Assembly: GCA_031546805.1 (NCBI GenBank)
Contig: JAVBJW010000031.1
Location: 1 to 15,750 of the forward strand
Direction: 5' to 3'
DNA from: Mesenet sp031546805
GTDB taxonomy: Bacteria > Pseudomonadota > Alphaproteobacteria > Rickettsiales > Anaplasmataceae
DNA length: 15,750 bases
Shown: one piece after another, positions 1 through 6,337 of the stretch
Layout of the letters: the number at the start of each line of letters is the position of its first letter
Position numbering within the stretch: position 1 is the first letter of the stretch
Notes under the pieces: generated by a model
Databases searched by the model: none
What the model saw: only the letters and a program-made list of their open reading frames with translations
What the model was told of the DNA's origin: nothing
Translations under genes and position numbers: made by a program

Positions 1-10
1 TCCTATTCAC

Positions 11-39
11 TAGACCCTCTCAAATTGAAAGAGGTCTAA
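11..39. repeat. Back-to-back inverted repeat, possible IS scar
   Basis: TAGACCCTCT at 11-20 pairs with AGAGGTCTA at 30-38, a 9-bp stem with one bulged C. The outer sequence TTGAAAGAGGTCTAA (25-39) is, on the other strand, TTAGACCTCTTTCAA. That differs by one base from TTAGACCACTTTCAA at 6189-6203, which borders a recognisable IS5-type transposase C-terminus. I infer that these are the two ends of such an element joined after loss of its interior. A simple terminator hairpin is the alternative, but there is no T-run on either side. Confidence 0.35.
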
Positions 40-70
40 CATTATTCAGATTCTACCTACCTAAGCTCTG

Positions 71-234
71 TTACCTAAGAGTAGCCTCTGCTACCTTGTC
101 TCTCCAGACTGGTACTCTCTTTATACCATATACTTTCTCAACCATGGAAGCATAATTTTGCATCTTTTTGAAAGTTTTTTAAATTCTTTTTCTGTTTGTT
201 GTGCTTTTTGGGTTCTTTCTCTTATGAGCGAATT
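71..234 (-). pseudogene. Possible degraded coding segment
   Basis: Two leftward open stretches in different frames follow each other. Positions 234-121 begin with a lysine- and glutamine-rich, coiled-coil-like stretch containing QKAQQTEKEFKKLSK. Positions 163-71 encode a 30-residue tail, MQNYASMVEKVYGIKR...VAEATLR, ending in TAA. They read as one protein C-terminus if a single frameshift near 165-175, in a run of A, is allowed. I do not recognise the family. It sits between a possible IS scar and a promoter, which fits decay by transposition. It could also be chance open frame in AT-rich DNA. Confidence 0.25.
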
Positions 235-282
235 TCAAAAATCTACTAAAATACCAGATAAAAACAGTTAAAAGTTTTAAAA

Positions 283-310
283 TTGCATCTTATTACTAAG
301 TATGTATAAT
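283..310 (+). promoter_or_regulatory. Predicted sigma-70 promoter for the membrane-protein gene
   Basis: TTGCAT at 283-288 and TATAAT at 305-310 are separated by 16 bp, which would place transcription start about 16 nt before the start codon at 333. A second TATAAT lies at 318-323 but has no good -35. Only a weak Shine-Dalgarno (GGGA near 324-327) precedes the ATG. Confidence 0.4.
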
Positions 311-332
311 TAACTATTATAATGGGATTAGA

Positions 333-1535
333 ATGCCAAAATGTAAGCATGACATAAAAATACAAGATATTGCATCTTTAAAAAAGTATTTAATAGAAAT
401 TGGCAACGATTATTTCGATCAACACGCTGAAGATGGGCTAGAAGCATATATCAAGTTTAAAATAAGTGAGCTTTATTTGTATTCCCAAATAAACGGTGAG
501 TTTCCAAATATTAGTATAAAAGAATATGATGGAGAAATAGCTTTTATAGAAGAATGTAAAAAATATATAGAAGAATGTAAAAAATATAATGATAAATATG
601 CTGAAGAATTTAAATTGGGATGTGAATATTTATACAAATATTATAAAAAAAAGAAATATATCTGCGAAGGTTACAATACTAATTTCCAAGTCCATACAGA
701 ATTATCGATAGTTTCAATTGTGTACCTTATTGCACGTATATTTTGCTTTACTTGGATTTACGATGCTAAATTAAACCAAAATAAATACTATGTTCCTATT
801 ACATTTGCTTTGTCAGCCTTATTGTTTAGTGTTGCATGTGCACTAATACTACATACAGCAGGAATATTTACTATACCTTTTTTAAAAGATGTAAATCTTC
901 CTACAAATGCTAACATTATAACTTTCCTTCCCATACATTTTACGATAGCTATTGTCTTCTCAATCATTGCAACTTCTTTTTTAGGGCTTGGAGTACATAA
1001 GCTCAATAATACAAAAACAGTGGAAAGCACAATTGAAGTAGTATTCAATAAGGTAAAAAATAATCGCATAGATAACTTATGTACTGATTGTAATAATAGT
1101 AAATTTTATAGACGTTTAATTCCAATTTCAGCTGCCATCGCAGTGCTATTAACATTTGTAGCATTTGTATTGGAGGTACAGGCTAATTTACAAAGTAGTA
1201 ACCCTGATCTTTTAGGTATGGGTTATTTAAACAAAGTATCTTTTCCATTACATATCGGTACATTCTTATGCATAATTACGGCTATTAGCTTAAGTGTATT
1301 GAGTATTTATAAGTATTGCAATAAAGAAGATAAGAAAATAATACAGGATAGTAGTAGATCAATGCGCGAAGAAGTAGCAAGCAATGATCAGCAAGAAACA
1401 AAAAGAATAGTCGTAGATAACGAAGATCAGCAACATGATAAGACTTATCATAATGCATTGGGTCAAAATATAGCTAGGTACCTAATACTTTACGAATTAC
1501 CTCAAGCTTTTATAAAGAGCGTAGAAAAAGCTTAA
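333..1535 (+). CDS. Unrecognised multi-pass membrane protein, 400 aa
   Basis: I do not recognise a family. The first ~115 residues are charged, rich in Lys, Tyr and Glu, and probably cytoplasmic. They contain a perfect tandem heptad, IEECKKY, at residues 72-78 and 79-85. Hydrophobic segments follow at about 124-143, 153-180, 196-220, 261-282 and 305-327, giving about five transmembrane helices. Between helices three and four is a hydrophilic loop with a Cys-x-x-Cys pair (C250, C253). The last ~70 residues are polar, Gln- and Asp-rich, and end in a short amphipathic stretch. No signal peptide is seen. ATG at 333 is the first start after the predicted promoter. The stop codon directly abuts the convergent folC stop, so no room remains for an intrinsic terminator. 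The gene could be a lineage-specific inner-membrane protein; function is unknown. Confidence 0.75.
   Translation: MPKCKHDIKIQDIASLKKYLIEIGNDYFDQHAEDGLEAYIKFKISELYLYSQINGEFPNISIKEYDGEIAFIEECKKYIEECKKYNDKYAEEFKLGCEYLYKYYKKKKYICEGYNTNFQVHTELSIVSIVYLIARIFCFTWIYDAKLNQNKYYVPITFALSALLFSVACALILHTAGIFTIPFLKDVNLPTNANIITFLPIHFTIAIVFSIIATSFLGLGVHKLNNTKTVESTIEVVFNKVKNNRIDNLCTDCNNSKFYRRLIPISAAIAVLLTFVAFVLEVQANLQSSNPDLLGMGYLNKVSFPLHIGTFLCIITAISLSVLSIYKYCNKEDKKIIQDSSRSMREEVASNDQQETKRIVVDNEDQQHDKTYHNALGQNIARYLILYELPQAFIKSVEKA
546..587 (+). repeat. Perfect 21-bp tandem duplication inside the membrane-protein gene
   Basis: Positions 546-566 and 567-587 are identical 21-mers that encode IEECKKY twice. Being 21 bp it keeps the frame. 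Perfect identity, with no synonymous change, suggests a recent slippage event that added a heptad to the soluble N-terminal region. Confidence 0.9.
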
Positions 1536-2828
1536 TCAATTCTTGTTTTCTAACATAAAATCAGCTGCTAAAAATAGTGATCCACACACTATAATACTTT
1601 TAACATCATGGTAAGTTGTATCTAATATTTTAGATATTGCGTCACCAACTGAATCGCAAGCAATAGCATTTATTCCCATAGCTGAAGCTTTTGCTTCAAT
1701 AAATTTAGCATTTTGGCTGCGAGGTTCTGATTTGACGCAAATTGCGCATAGTAACTTTGCATAAGGCTTAATATATTGAAGAAATCCATCAATATCCTTA
1801 TCTTTTGTTGCTCCAAATATAATATATACACCTTGGTCAAAATTACTGGCTATCCATTCGGATAAAACTTCAGCGCCAGAAAGGTTATGAGCACCATCTA
1901 AGAATAATTTCCAATCGGAAGGTAGCCTATCAATTAATCGTCCACCTTTAATATGCTCCAGTCTTGCCGGCCAATATGTATTCTTGATGCCAAAGGCAAT
2001 GTGTTCGGAATCTATATCATAGTTATATTTCCCACTAAGTAAGCTGCATGCTGCAATCGCATTACCAGCATTAGTGATTTGATGCGTTCCTTGCAAAGAT
2101 GGCAAAGGTAGTTGTATTGATTGAACGGAAGACTGAAACAACATAGTGTCATCATCATATTGCTTGCAAGTCCATTCATATTCTCCTCTGTATAACGGAG
2201 ATCTATTTTTAGATGAATAGAATTCAAGTATTTTCATTACAGACTTTTGCTGTGGTGCTATAACACAAGTTACATCAGATTTAATTATACCAGCTTTTTC
2301 ACCAGCAATAATTTCTACTGTTGGCCCAAGATATTCGGTGTGCTCAAGTGATATAGAAGTAATAACTGTAAGTAGAGGATTATCTATTACATTTGTTGCA
2401 TCAAGACGCCCACCCATTCCAGTTTCTATCAATAATATGTCAGCTTCAATACGTGAAAATGCTAGAAATGCTGCAATTGTTGTGCCTTCAAAGAAAGTAA
2501 TTGGAATATCTTCGGCAACAATTCGGCACTCTTCTAATATATCATATAAGTCTCTATCTGTTATTTGTTTGCCTGCAAGAACTATTCTTTCGTTAAAATC
2601 AATTAAATGAGGTGATATATACACATGAGTTTTATAACCTGCAGCTTGCATTATATAATTAATAAAAGCTATTGTTGATCCCTTACCGTTAGTACCAGCA
2701 ACATGAATTACTGGTGGCAATTTTCTTTCCGGGTTTCCAAGCCTATTTAACAATTGAGACATACGATCAAGAGTAAAATCTTGAGGTCTAAAACCTAAAG
2801 GCTTAGGCCAATGTGGCATATGCACCAT
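1536..2828 (-). CDS. folC: Bifunctional folylpolyglutamate synthase / dihydrofolate synthase
   Basis: An ATP-dependent Mur-ligase-type enzyme that attaches glutamate to dihydropteroate and/or to reduced folates in the cytoplasm, retaining folates in the cell. Diagnostic motifs in the 430 residues are the P-loop GTNGKGS (45-51), SPHL...ERI (72-82), FFEGTT (112-117), ETGMGGRLDATN (135-146), the ISLEHTEYLG block with His163, GEKAGIIK (176-183) with the lysine that is carbamylated in this family, GTHQITNAGNA (247-257), and the C-terminal-domain LDGAHN (310-315). Length is normal for FolC and no key residue is missing. The ATG at 2828 follows the mlaC stop with no spacer, so translation is probably coupled; Met4 is an alternative start. 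Whether it has both activities cannot be told from the sequence. Confidence 0.95.
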   Translation of the reverse strand: MVHMPHWPKPLGFRPQDFTLDRMSQLLNRLGNPERKLPPVIHVAGTNGKGSTIAFINYIMQAAGYKTHVYISPHLIDFNERIVLAGKQITDRDLYDILEECRIVAEDIPITFFEGTTIAAFLAFSRIEADILLIETGMGGRLDATNVIDNPLLTVITSISLEHTEYLGPTVEIIAGEKAGIIKSDVTCVIAPQQKSVMKILEFYSSKNRSPLYRGEYEWTCKQYDDDTMLFQSSVQSIQLPLPSLQGTHQITNAGNAIAACSLLSGKYNYDIDSEHIAFGIKNTYWPARLEHIKGGRLIDRLPSDWKLFLDGAHNLSGAEVLSEWIASNFDQGVYIIFGATKDKDIDGFLQYIKPYAKLLCAICVKSEPRSQNAKFIEAKASAMGINAIACDSVGDAISKILDTTYHDVKSIIVCGSLFLAADFMLENKN

Positions 2829-3434
2829 TTAAAAATTATTATTGAGATTTGATTGTTCTAGAGTAGCTATTATGCTTTTTAATCCTTTTTCTTGTATTTC
2901 CGAATCGAACTTAACGCGTTGAGTTATTACTATACTAATACCATTTACTATAACGTCAGTGATATAAAATGAGTCACCAGATTTTTTAATTTTGTAACCC
3001 ATGCTAACAAACCCATCATCATTACTAAACCTTGTATTAACTAAGTAGCTATCATTTCCTAGATCCTGATTGCCAATTATAGTTATTTCATTATTGGTAA
3101 ATTTATGTAGACTACTGACGTATAAACGTTCTAGATAAGCACTATATTCTTTAATGAATGCTTCTCTTTCTTCCTCGTTTGCAAATTTCCAATGCTTGCC
3201 CATAACAAATTTTGCTATTTTTTGAATATCAATATTATCCCTCACTATTTCTCTAAGTCTTTGATAAGCCTGCTCCTTTGGTTGGTTGGATACGCTATTT
3301 ATTTGCTTTTTAAGAGATCTTACAAAGTTACGAGATTCTATTAGATCCGTTGATGCTGCAAGGCAATTATTACTTATAATCAGTAAAAAAGTCAAAATTA
3401 CAAAATTTAGCTTAACCAAAAATCTCATATTCAT
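2829..3434 (-). CDS. mlaC: Periplasmic phospholipid-transport protein of the MlaC/Ttg2D family
   Basis: A predicted periplasmic lipid carrier that shuttles phospholipid between outer-membrane MlaA and the inner-membrane MlaFEDB ABC transporter. The 201-residue product starts with a typical signal peptide: positive n-region (MNMRFLVK), hydrophobic core to about residue 21, probable cleavage after CLA or CLAA near 26-27. The mature part shows the family pattern of a helical start, the conserved VMGKHWKFANEEEREAF stretch (78-94) and YLERLY (100-105), and a beta-rich C-terminal half. Cys24 does not form a good lipobox, so I favour signal peptidase I. The ATG at 3434 is preceded by AGGTGA (plus-strand 3439-3444) at 4-nt spacing. 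The other mla genes are not in the window; here mlaC is the first gene of a pair with folC. Confidence 0.85.
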   Translation of the reverse strand: MNMRFLVKLNFVILTFLLIISNNCLAASTDLIESRNFVRSLKKQINSVSNQPKEQAYQRLREIVRDNIDIQKIAKFVMGKHWKFANEEEREAFIKEYSAYLERLYVSSLHKFTNNEITIIGNQDLGNDSYLVNTRFSNDDGFVSMGYKIKKSGDSFYITDVIVNGISIVITQRVKFDSEIQEKGLKSIIATLEQSNLNNNF

Positions 3435-3452
3435 AAAGTCACCTATATTGCA

Positions 3453-3471
3453 TAGCTATATTAAATAGCTA
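3453..3471 (-). promoter_or_regulatory. Perfect hairpin in the mlaC 5' leader
   Basis: TAGCTAT (3453-3459) and ATAGCTA (3465-3471) form a perfect 7-bp stem around a 5-nt loop, ending 8 bases before the mlaC Shine-Dalgarno. It may be an operator or an mRNA structure modulating ribosome access; the sequence alone does not decide. Confidence 0.35.
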
Positions 3472-3496
3472 AAAGATAAAAATTACAATTAGTTGA

Positions 3497-3524
3497 ATAA
3501 TACAAAAATTTGATTAATTTTCAA
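3497..3524 (-). promoter_or_regulatory. Predicted sigma-70 promoter of mlaC-folC
   Basis: Reading leftward, TTGAAA (plus-strand 3519-3524) and TATTAT (3497-3502) are separated by 16 bp. Transcription would start near 3490, giving a leader of about 56 nt that contains the hairpin at 3453-3471. Confidence 0.45.
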
Positions 3525-3529
3525 TAATT

Positions 3530-3554
3530 GTGATTTATTTTTATTAAAAATCAC
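3530..3554 (-). terminator. Weak AT-rich hairpin after tRNA-Arg
   Basis: GTGATTT (3530-3536) and AAATCAC (3548-3554) form a 7-bp stem with an AT-only loop, about 30 nt past the 3' end of tRNA-Arg. No clear U-run follows in the leftward direction. It is a possible tRNA terminator, or simply separates the tRNA from the mlaC promoter. Confidence 0.25.
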
Positions 3555-3583
3555 TTTACTGCTTTTTTTGTGCAATTTAAGTA

Positions 3584-3660
3584 TGGTGGGACCGGTGCGA
3601 TTTGAACGCACGACCCCCAGATTAGGAATCTAGTGCTCTATCCTACTGAGCTACGGCCCC
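3584..3660 (-). tRNA. tRNA-Arg (anticodon CCT), CCA encoded
   Basis: Reads leftward as a complete cloverleaf. The acceptor stem GGGGCCG pairs with CGGTCCC (one G-T). The D-arm is GCTC...GAGC. The anticodon stem CTAGA/TCTGG encloses the loop TTCCTAA, giving CCT (reads AGG). The T-arm is GTGCG TTCAAAT CGCAC. A73 is followed by an encoded CCA (plus-strand 3584-3586). Total length with CCA is 77 nt. Confidence 0.95.
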
Positions 3661-3670
3661 TGTTTTAAAA

Positions 3671-3699
3671 AAAATAACAGTCAAATCCAATTTAAGCAA
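3671..3699 (-). promoter_or_regulatory. Predicted promoter of tRNA-Arg
   Basis: Leftward TTGCTT (plus-strand 3694-3699) and TATTTT (3671-3676) lie 17 bp apart, with the tRNA 5' end 10 nt downstream of the -10. The position fits a short-leader tRNA promoter; the -10 match is partial (4 of 6). Confidence 0.4.
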
Positions 3700-3733
3700 T
3701 ATGTTTTAAAAAGTAACCTGCTTAAGAGATTTA

Positions 3734-3761
3734 TTGCAAAGTACAAATTTTCTTATATTTA
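3734..3761 (+). promoter_or_regulatory. Predicted promoter of tRNA-Lys
   Basis: TTGCAA (3734-3739) and TATTTA (3756-3761) are 16 bp apart and end 9 nt before the tRNA. Several overlapping TATA-like hexamers lie in 3754-3766, so the exact -10 is uncertain. Confidence 0.35.
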
Positions 3762-3770
3762 TATAAAATT

Positions 3771-3843
3771 GATCCCATAGCTCAGTTGGCAGAGCGGCTG
3801 ACTCTTAATCAGTAGGTCGTGCGTTCAAATCGCACTGGGATCA
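3771..3843 (+). tRNA. tRNA-Lys (anticodon CTT), CCA not encoded
   Basis: A complete cloverleaf. The acceptor GATCCCA pairs perfectly with TGGGATC. The D-arm is GCTC...GAGC. The anticodon stem GCTGA/TCAGT encloses CTCTTAA, giving CTT (reads AAG). The T-arm GTGCG TTCAAAT CGCAC is identical to that of the neighbouring tRNA-Arg. After A73 the genome continues CTTTG, so CCA must be added by nucleotidyltransferase. Confidence 0.95.
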
Positions 3844-3864
3844 CTTTGCAAAATACAAAAAATT

Positions 3865-4911
3865 TTATAATTGATTAGCTGCTTTTTCTTGAGTAACTTT
3901 TACTTCATCTAAAGATTCTGGTGCTTTTTGTGAACCTTTTATTACTGCTACTGTGGTAAAAGTTCCCAATCTTTGTACATCATTTCTATTATGTGTAATA
4001 TCTACATCTTCAGCAATTTTTTCTAATGCTTTATCAGTTTCAACTATCTTTTTTCTTGCTAACATTTCTACCTTTTTCGTAATTTCCTCAAGAGAGCAAC
4101 CTATTAACTCTGAAATTATAAGATTACCTGTCTCTAATAAGCTAGATACTAGTGGATAATTAACAATAAAATCTTTCTTATTTTGAGCAATGGTTATTAA
4201 CTGTTTATCTAGTAGAAAATCTAATAACTCTTTATTATTTTTAACATTTATGATCTCGTAATCACTTCGTCTCAACAGAGTACGCATTTTATCAATAAGC
4301 CCATTTTTCATTACTAAGTAAAATAGCTCTGGGTTTTTGTTACATTGGTTTATCGTTAAAATATCCTGATGACGTACAAAATCCAACACTTTCTTAAGTG
4401 CTGCTGAATGTTTAATTAAGTCATAAAATTTTGACAAATTAGGCATACGAGAATAACAATCATATTTGAAAATGAAGTAAACAATAGAGTTCACAATGTT
4501 GTAATGACCGTGTCCAAACAAACCTTTCCTATCAAAATTACCAATAAAAGAATCAAGTGTTGCATAAGGACTTGATTTGTATTTAACAAGATCACAAATA
4601 TATATTATACTGGCTGTTGGGTACTTGTTTTCTAATAAAAGAACAATAAATTCTTTGTATTGTAAAAAATTGTTATATATTTTGTCGTTTTCATTGCAAA
4701 AAATACCTTTAATAGCCTCACAACTATACCCATTCTCTACTATTGCAGTTAATAATTCTGGTTGGGCTTTTATTCTCTCTTTTAATTGATTAAACTCTTC
4801 ATCATCAAACTCTAATATTCCATTGATAATCTCATCAGAGCATTTATGCTCCTTTAACCAATCTATAAAGGGTTCATAATTTTCTAGCTTATCTGATGCG
4901 TTATTGTGCAT
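3865..4911 (-). CDS. Unrecognised soluble, mostly helical protein, 348 aa
   Basis: I do not recognise a family. The sequence has no signal peptide and no membrane helix. It looks like a string of short helices with recurring patterns such as LLENKY, LVMKNGLIDKM, LLDKQLI and LLETGNLI. These are reminiscent of degenerate helical solenoids (ankyrin-like hairpins), but no canonical ankyrin consensus is met. The C-terminal ~65 residues are charged and then polar, ending KAANQL. I place the start at 4911 because a run of five G (plus-strand 4920-4924) lies 8 nt upstream. An in-frame ATG at 4932 lies upstream of that site and would add seven residues. The gene ends 21 bp past tRNA-Lys and is convergent with it. 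It could be a host-directed effector or a lineage-specific structural protein; this is inference only. Confidence 0.7.
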   Translation of the reverse strand: MHNNASDKLENYEPFIDWLKEHKCSDEIINGILEFDDEEFNQLKERIKAQPELLTAIVENGYSCEAIKGIFCNENDKIYNNFLQYKEFIVLLLENKYPTASIIYICDLVKYKSSPYATLDSFIGNFDRKGLFGHGHYNIVNSIVYFIFKYDCYSRMPNLSKFYDLIKHSAALKKVLDFVRHQDILTINQCNKNPELFYLVMKNGLIDKMRTLLRRSDYEIINVKNNKELLDFLLDKQLITIAQNKKDFIVNYPLVSSLLETGNLIISELIGCSLEEITKKVEMLARKKIVETDKALEKIAEDVDITHNRNDVQRLGTFTTVAVIKGSQKAPESLDEVKVTQEKAANQL

Positions 4912-4919
4912 TTCTGTTT

Positions 4920-4924
4920 CCCCC
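4920..4924 (-). promoter_or_regulatory. Ribosome binding site that sets the start of the 348-aa gene
   Basis: Leftward the sequence reads AAAGGGGGAAACAGAAATG. The G-run 8 nt before the ATG at 4911 argues for that start over the ATG at 4932, which has no purine-rich site. Confidence 0.5.
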
Positions 4925-4947
4925 TTTATCATAAATAATTTAGCACT

Positions 4948-4953
4948 ATTATA
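4948..4953 (-). promoter_or_regulatory. Candidate -10 box for the 348-aa gene
   Basis: A leftward TATAAT at 4948-4953 lies 36 nt before the preferred start. The hexamer 17 bp upstream (TTTATT) is a poor -35, so this rests on the -10 alone. Confidence 0.25.
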
Positions 4954-5018
4954 ATCTATTTTAGATAAAAAATAAATATATTAATGAATTATCCTGATAA
5001 ATTTTTGATGTATTTCAA

Positions 5019-5024
5019 TATAAT
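5019..5024 (+). promoter_or_regulatory. Candidate -10 box for dusB
   Basis: TATAAT at 5019-5024 lies about 40 nt before the dusB start. TGATAA at 4995-5000 (18-bp spacing) is a weak -35. It is divergent from the candidate promoter at 4948-4953. Confidence 0.3.
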
Positions 5025-5063
5025 TTATGTGTATGCTTATCTTTTAACATTTAGTCAGTAGTG

Positions 5064-6026
5064 ATGAAAATAGGGGATTTTATACTTGATGCTCCTGTTA
5101 TTCTTGCACCTATGTCAGGGGTAACTGATCTGCCATTTCGCTCTTTAGTAAAAGAGTTAGGAGCAGGATTATTAGTTTCAGAGATGATAGCAAGTAGAGC
5201 AATGATTCTACAAACTAGACAGAGTTTGCAGAAAGCGCAAGTTGACAACTGTACTTCCGTACAACTTGCAGGGTGTGAACCAGAAGTAATGGCCGAAGCA
5301 GCAAAACTTAATGAAGATATGGGTGCAAAGATCATAGATATAAATTTTGGTTGTCCGGTAAAAAAAGTGGTCAATGGTTATGCTGGATCAGCACTGATGC
5401 GTGATGAGAAAAAAGCTGCAGAGATAATTGATGCTGTAGTTAAAGCTGTAAAGATCCCTGTTACACTTAAAATGCGTACGGGTTGGAATTGCGAGCATAG
5501 AAATGCTCCTAGTCTTGCTAAAACCGCTGAGGAGTTGGGAGTACAAATGATTACAATACATGGACGCACAAGAGCACAAATGTATGAAGGCATGGCCGAC
5601 TGGAAGTTTGTGAGGAAAGTAAAGGAGCAAGTAAAAATACCAGTAATAGTAAATGGTGATATAAAAACCTCTAATGATATTAAGCAGGCACTGAAGGAGT
5701 CAGGAGCAGATGGTGTTATGATAGGACGTGGTATATATGGTAAGCCGTGGTTTATAAGCCAAGCAATGAACTTTCTCAAAAAAGGCATAGAATTACCTGA
5801 ACCAGCACCAGAAGAAAAAATAAAACTAATAATTAAGCATTATGACAGTACAATTAGTTACTATGGCGAGAATGTAGGAATTAAGATGTCGAGAAAGCAT
5901 ATAGGTTGGTATAGCGCTGGACTTGTAGGATCTGCAGAATTTCGCCTTAAGATTAATAATCTAACGAGCATAAAAGAAGTGAAGGAAAGTATTATAGAAT
6001 TTTTTAGTCAGGCATTTAATTTGTAG
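5064..6026 (+). CDS. dusB: tRNA-dihydrouridine synthase (DusB type)
   Basis: An FMN-dependent, NADPH-using enzyme that reduces specific uridines in the tRNA D-loop to dihydrouridine. The TIM-barrel signatures are all present (numbered from the GTG one codon upstream): APMSGVTDLPFR (16-27), the catalytic-cysteine motif INFGCPVKKV with Cys98, LKMRTGW (136-142) with the FMN-contacting Lys137, IHGRTRAQMYEG (166-177), VNGDI (197-201) and the FMN-phosphate loop GVMIGRGIYGKPW (218-230). A small helical C-terminal domain follows. Length (~320 aa) is standard. The start is GTG ATG at 5061-5066; I prefer the ATG at 5064 because neither codon has a clear Shine-Dalgarno. In many proteobacteria dusB precedes fis or ntrB; here it stands alone, followed by IS debris. 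Confidence 0.93.
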   Translation: MKIGDFILDAPVILAPMSGVTDLPFRSLVKELGAGLLVSEMIASRAMILQTRQSLQKAQVDNCTSVQLAGCEPEVMAEAAKLNEDMGAKIIDINFGCPVKKVVNGYAGSALMRDEKKAAEIIDAVVKAVKIPVTLKMRTGWNCEHRNAPSLAKTAEELGVQMITIHGRTRAQMYEGMADWKFVRKVKEQVKIPVIVNGDIKTSNDIKQALKESGADGVMIGRGIYGKPWFISQAMNFLKKGIELPEPAPEEKIKLIIKHYDSTISYYGENVGIKMSRKHIGWYSAGLVGSAEFRLKINNLTSIKEVKESIIEFFSQAFNL

Positions 6027-6072
6027 AAGGGTCCTTTGAAATTGATCTTATTCAAAAAAAGTGGAGAGAAAG

Positions 6073-6103
6073 AACATTTTTAAAGTAAAATAGAATGTTT
6101 TTT
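6073..6103 (+). terminator. Weak candidate terminator after dusB
   Basis: AACATT (6073-6078) and AATGTT (6094-6099) could pair across a 15-nt AT-rich loop and are followed by TTTT. The stem has only one G-C pair, so efficiency is doubtful; it may instead belong to the edge of the IS debris. Confidence 0.2.
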
Positions 6104-6131
6104 CAAAGAGGCATAATATGTGACAAACAGA

Positions 6132-6190
6132 ATGGAATACACAGTAGAATTTAAATTAAAAGCTATAGAATTATTTAAAGAAATAAAATT
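6132..6190 (+). pseudogene. N-terminal fragment of an HTH transposase (IS3 OrfA-like)
   Basis: The ATG at 6132 opens MEYTVEFKLKAIELFKEIKL. This matches the first helix region of helix-turn-helix transposase subunits (IS3 OrfA type: Y-x-x-EFK-x-x-A-x-x-L). The homology ends at 6190, where the IS5-type terminal repeat TTAGACC begins; the frame then runs on to a stop at 6243 without meaning. This looks like a transposase gene cut by insertion of a second element. Family assignment (IS3 against other HTH families) is uncertain with about 20 residues. Confidence 0.55.
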
Positions 6191-6203
6191 AGACCACTTT
6201 CAA
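6189..6203. repeat. Terminal inverted repeat of an IS5-type element
   Basis: TTAGACCACTTTCAA at 6189-6203 lies immediately outside the stop codon (6207-6209) of the IS5-type transposase remnant, where such an element would end. A one-mismatch copy is found in inverted orientation at 25-39. Confidence 0.5.
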
Positions 6204-6206
6204 AAT

Positions 6207-6306
6207 TCATTTAATCAATTCCAAGTTATAAATTCCGGCAATTAAATTAAATCTTGAACCAAAAAGCGCTCTCGTCTATTTCGATATCTATATCTAACCC
6301 AAGGAA
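6207..6306 (-). pseudogene. C-terminal fragment of an IS5-family transposase
   Basis: Leftward, one frame gives RYRYRNRRERF and, after a frameshift in a T-run near 6265-6270, a second frame gives GSRFNLIAGIYNLELIK and TGA (6207-6209). This pair is the characteristic basic C-terminus of IS5-family (IS427/IS1031-like) DDE transposases. Only about 35 residues remain, the frame is broken and the catalytic domain is gone. The terminal repeat directly downstream supports the identification. Confidence 0.65.
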
Positions 6307-6337
6307 GGTTTGCCTAGAAGGGATAAAGAAGGTAGAA

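Noticed and set aside
3865..4911. Calling the 348-aa protein an ankyrin-repeat protein
   Set aside because: The helix spacing is suggestive, but the ankyrin TPLH and G-x-TPL-type consensus is absent, so the name would overstate the evidence.
5378..5788. 136-codon minus-strand open frame opposite dusB
   Set aside because: It is fully antisense to the conserved TIM-barrel core of dusB and carries no recognisable motif.
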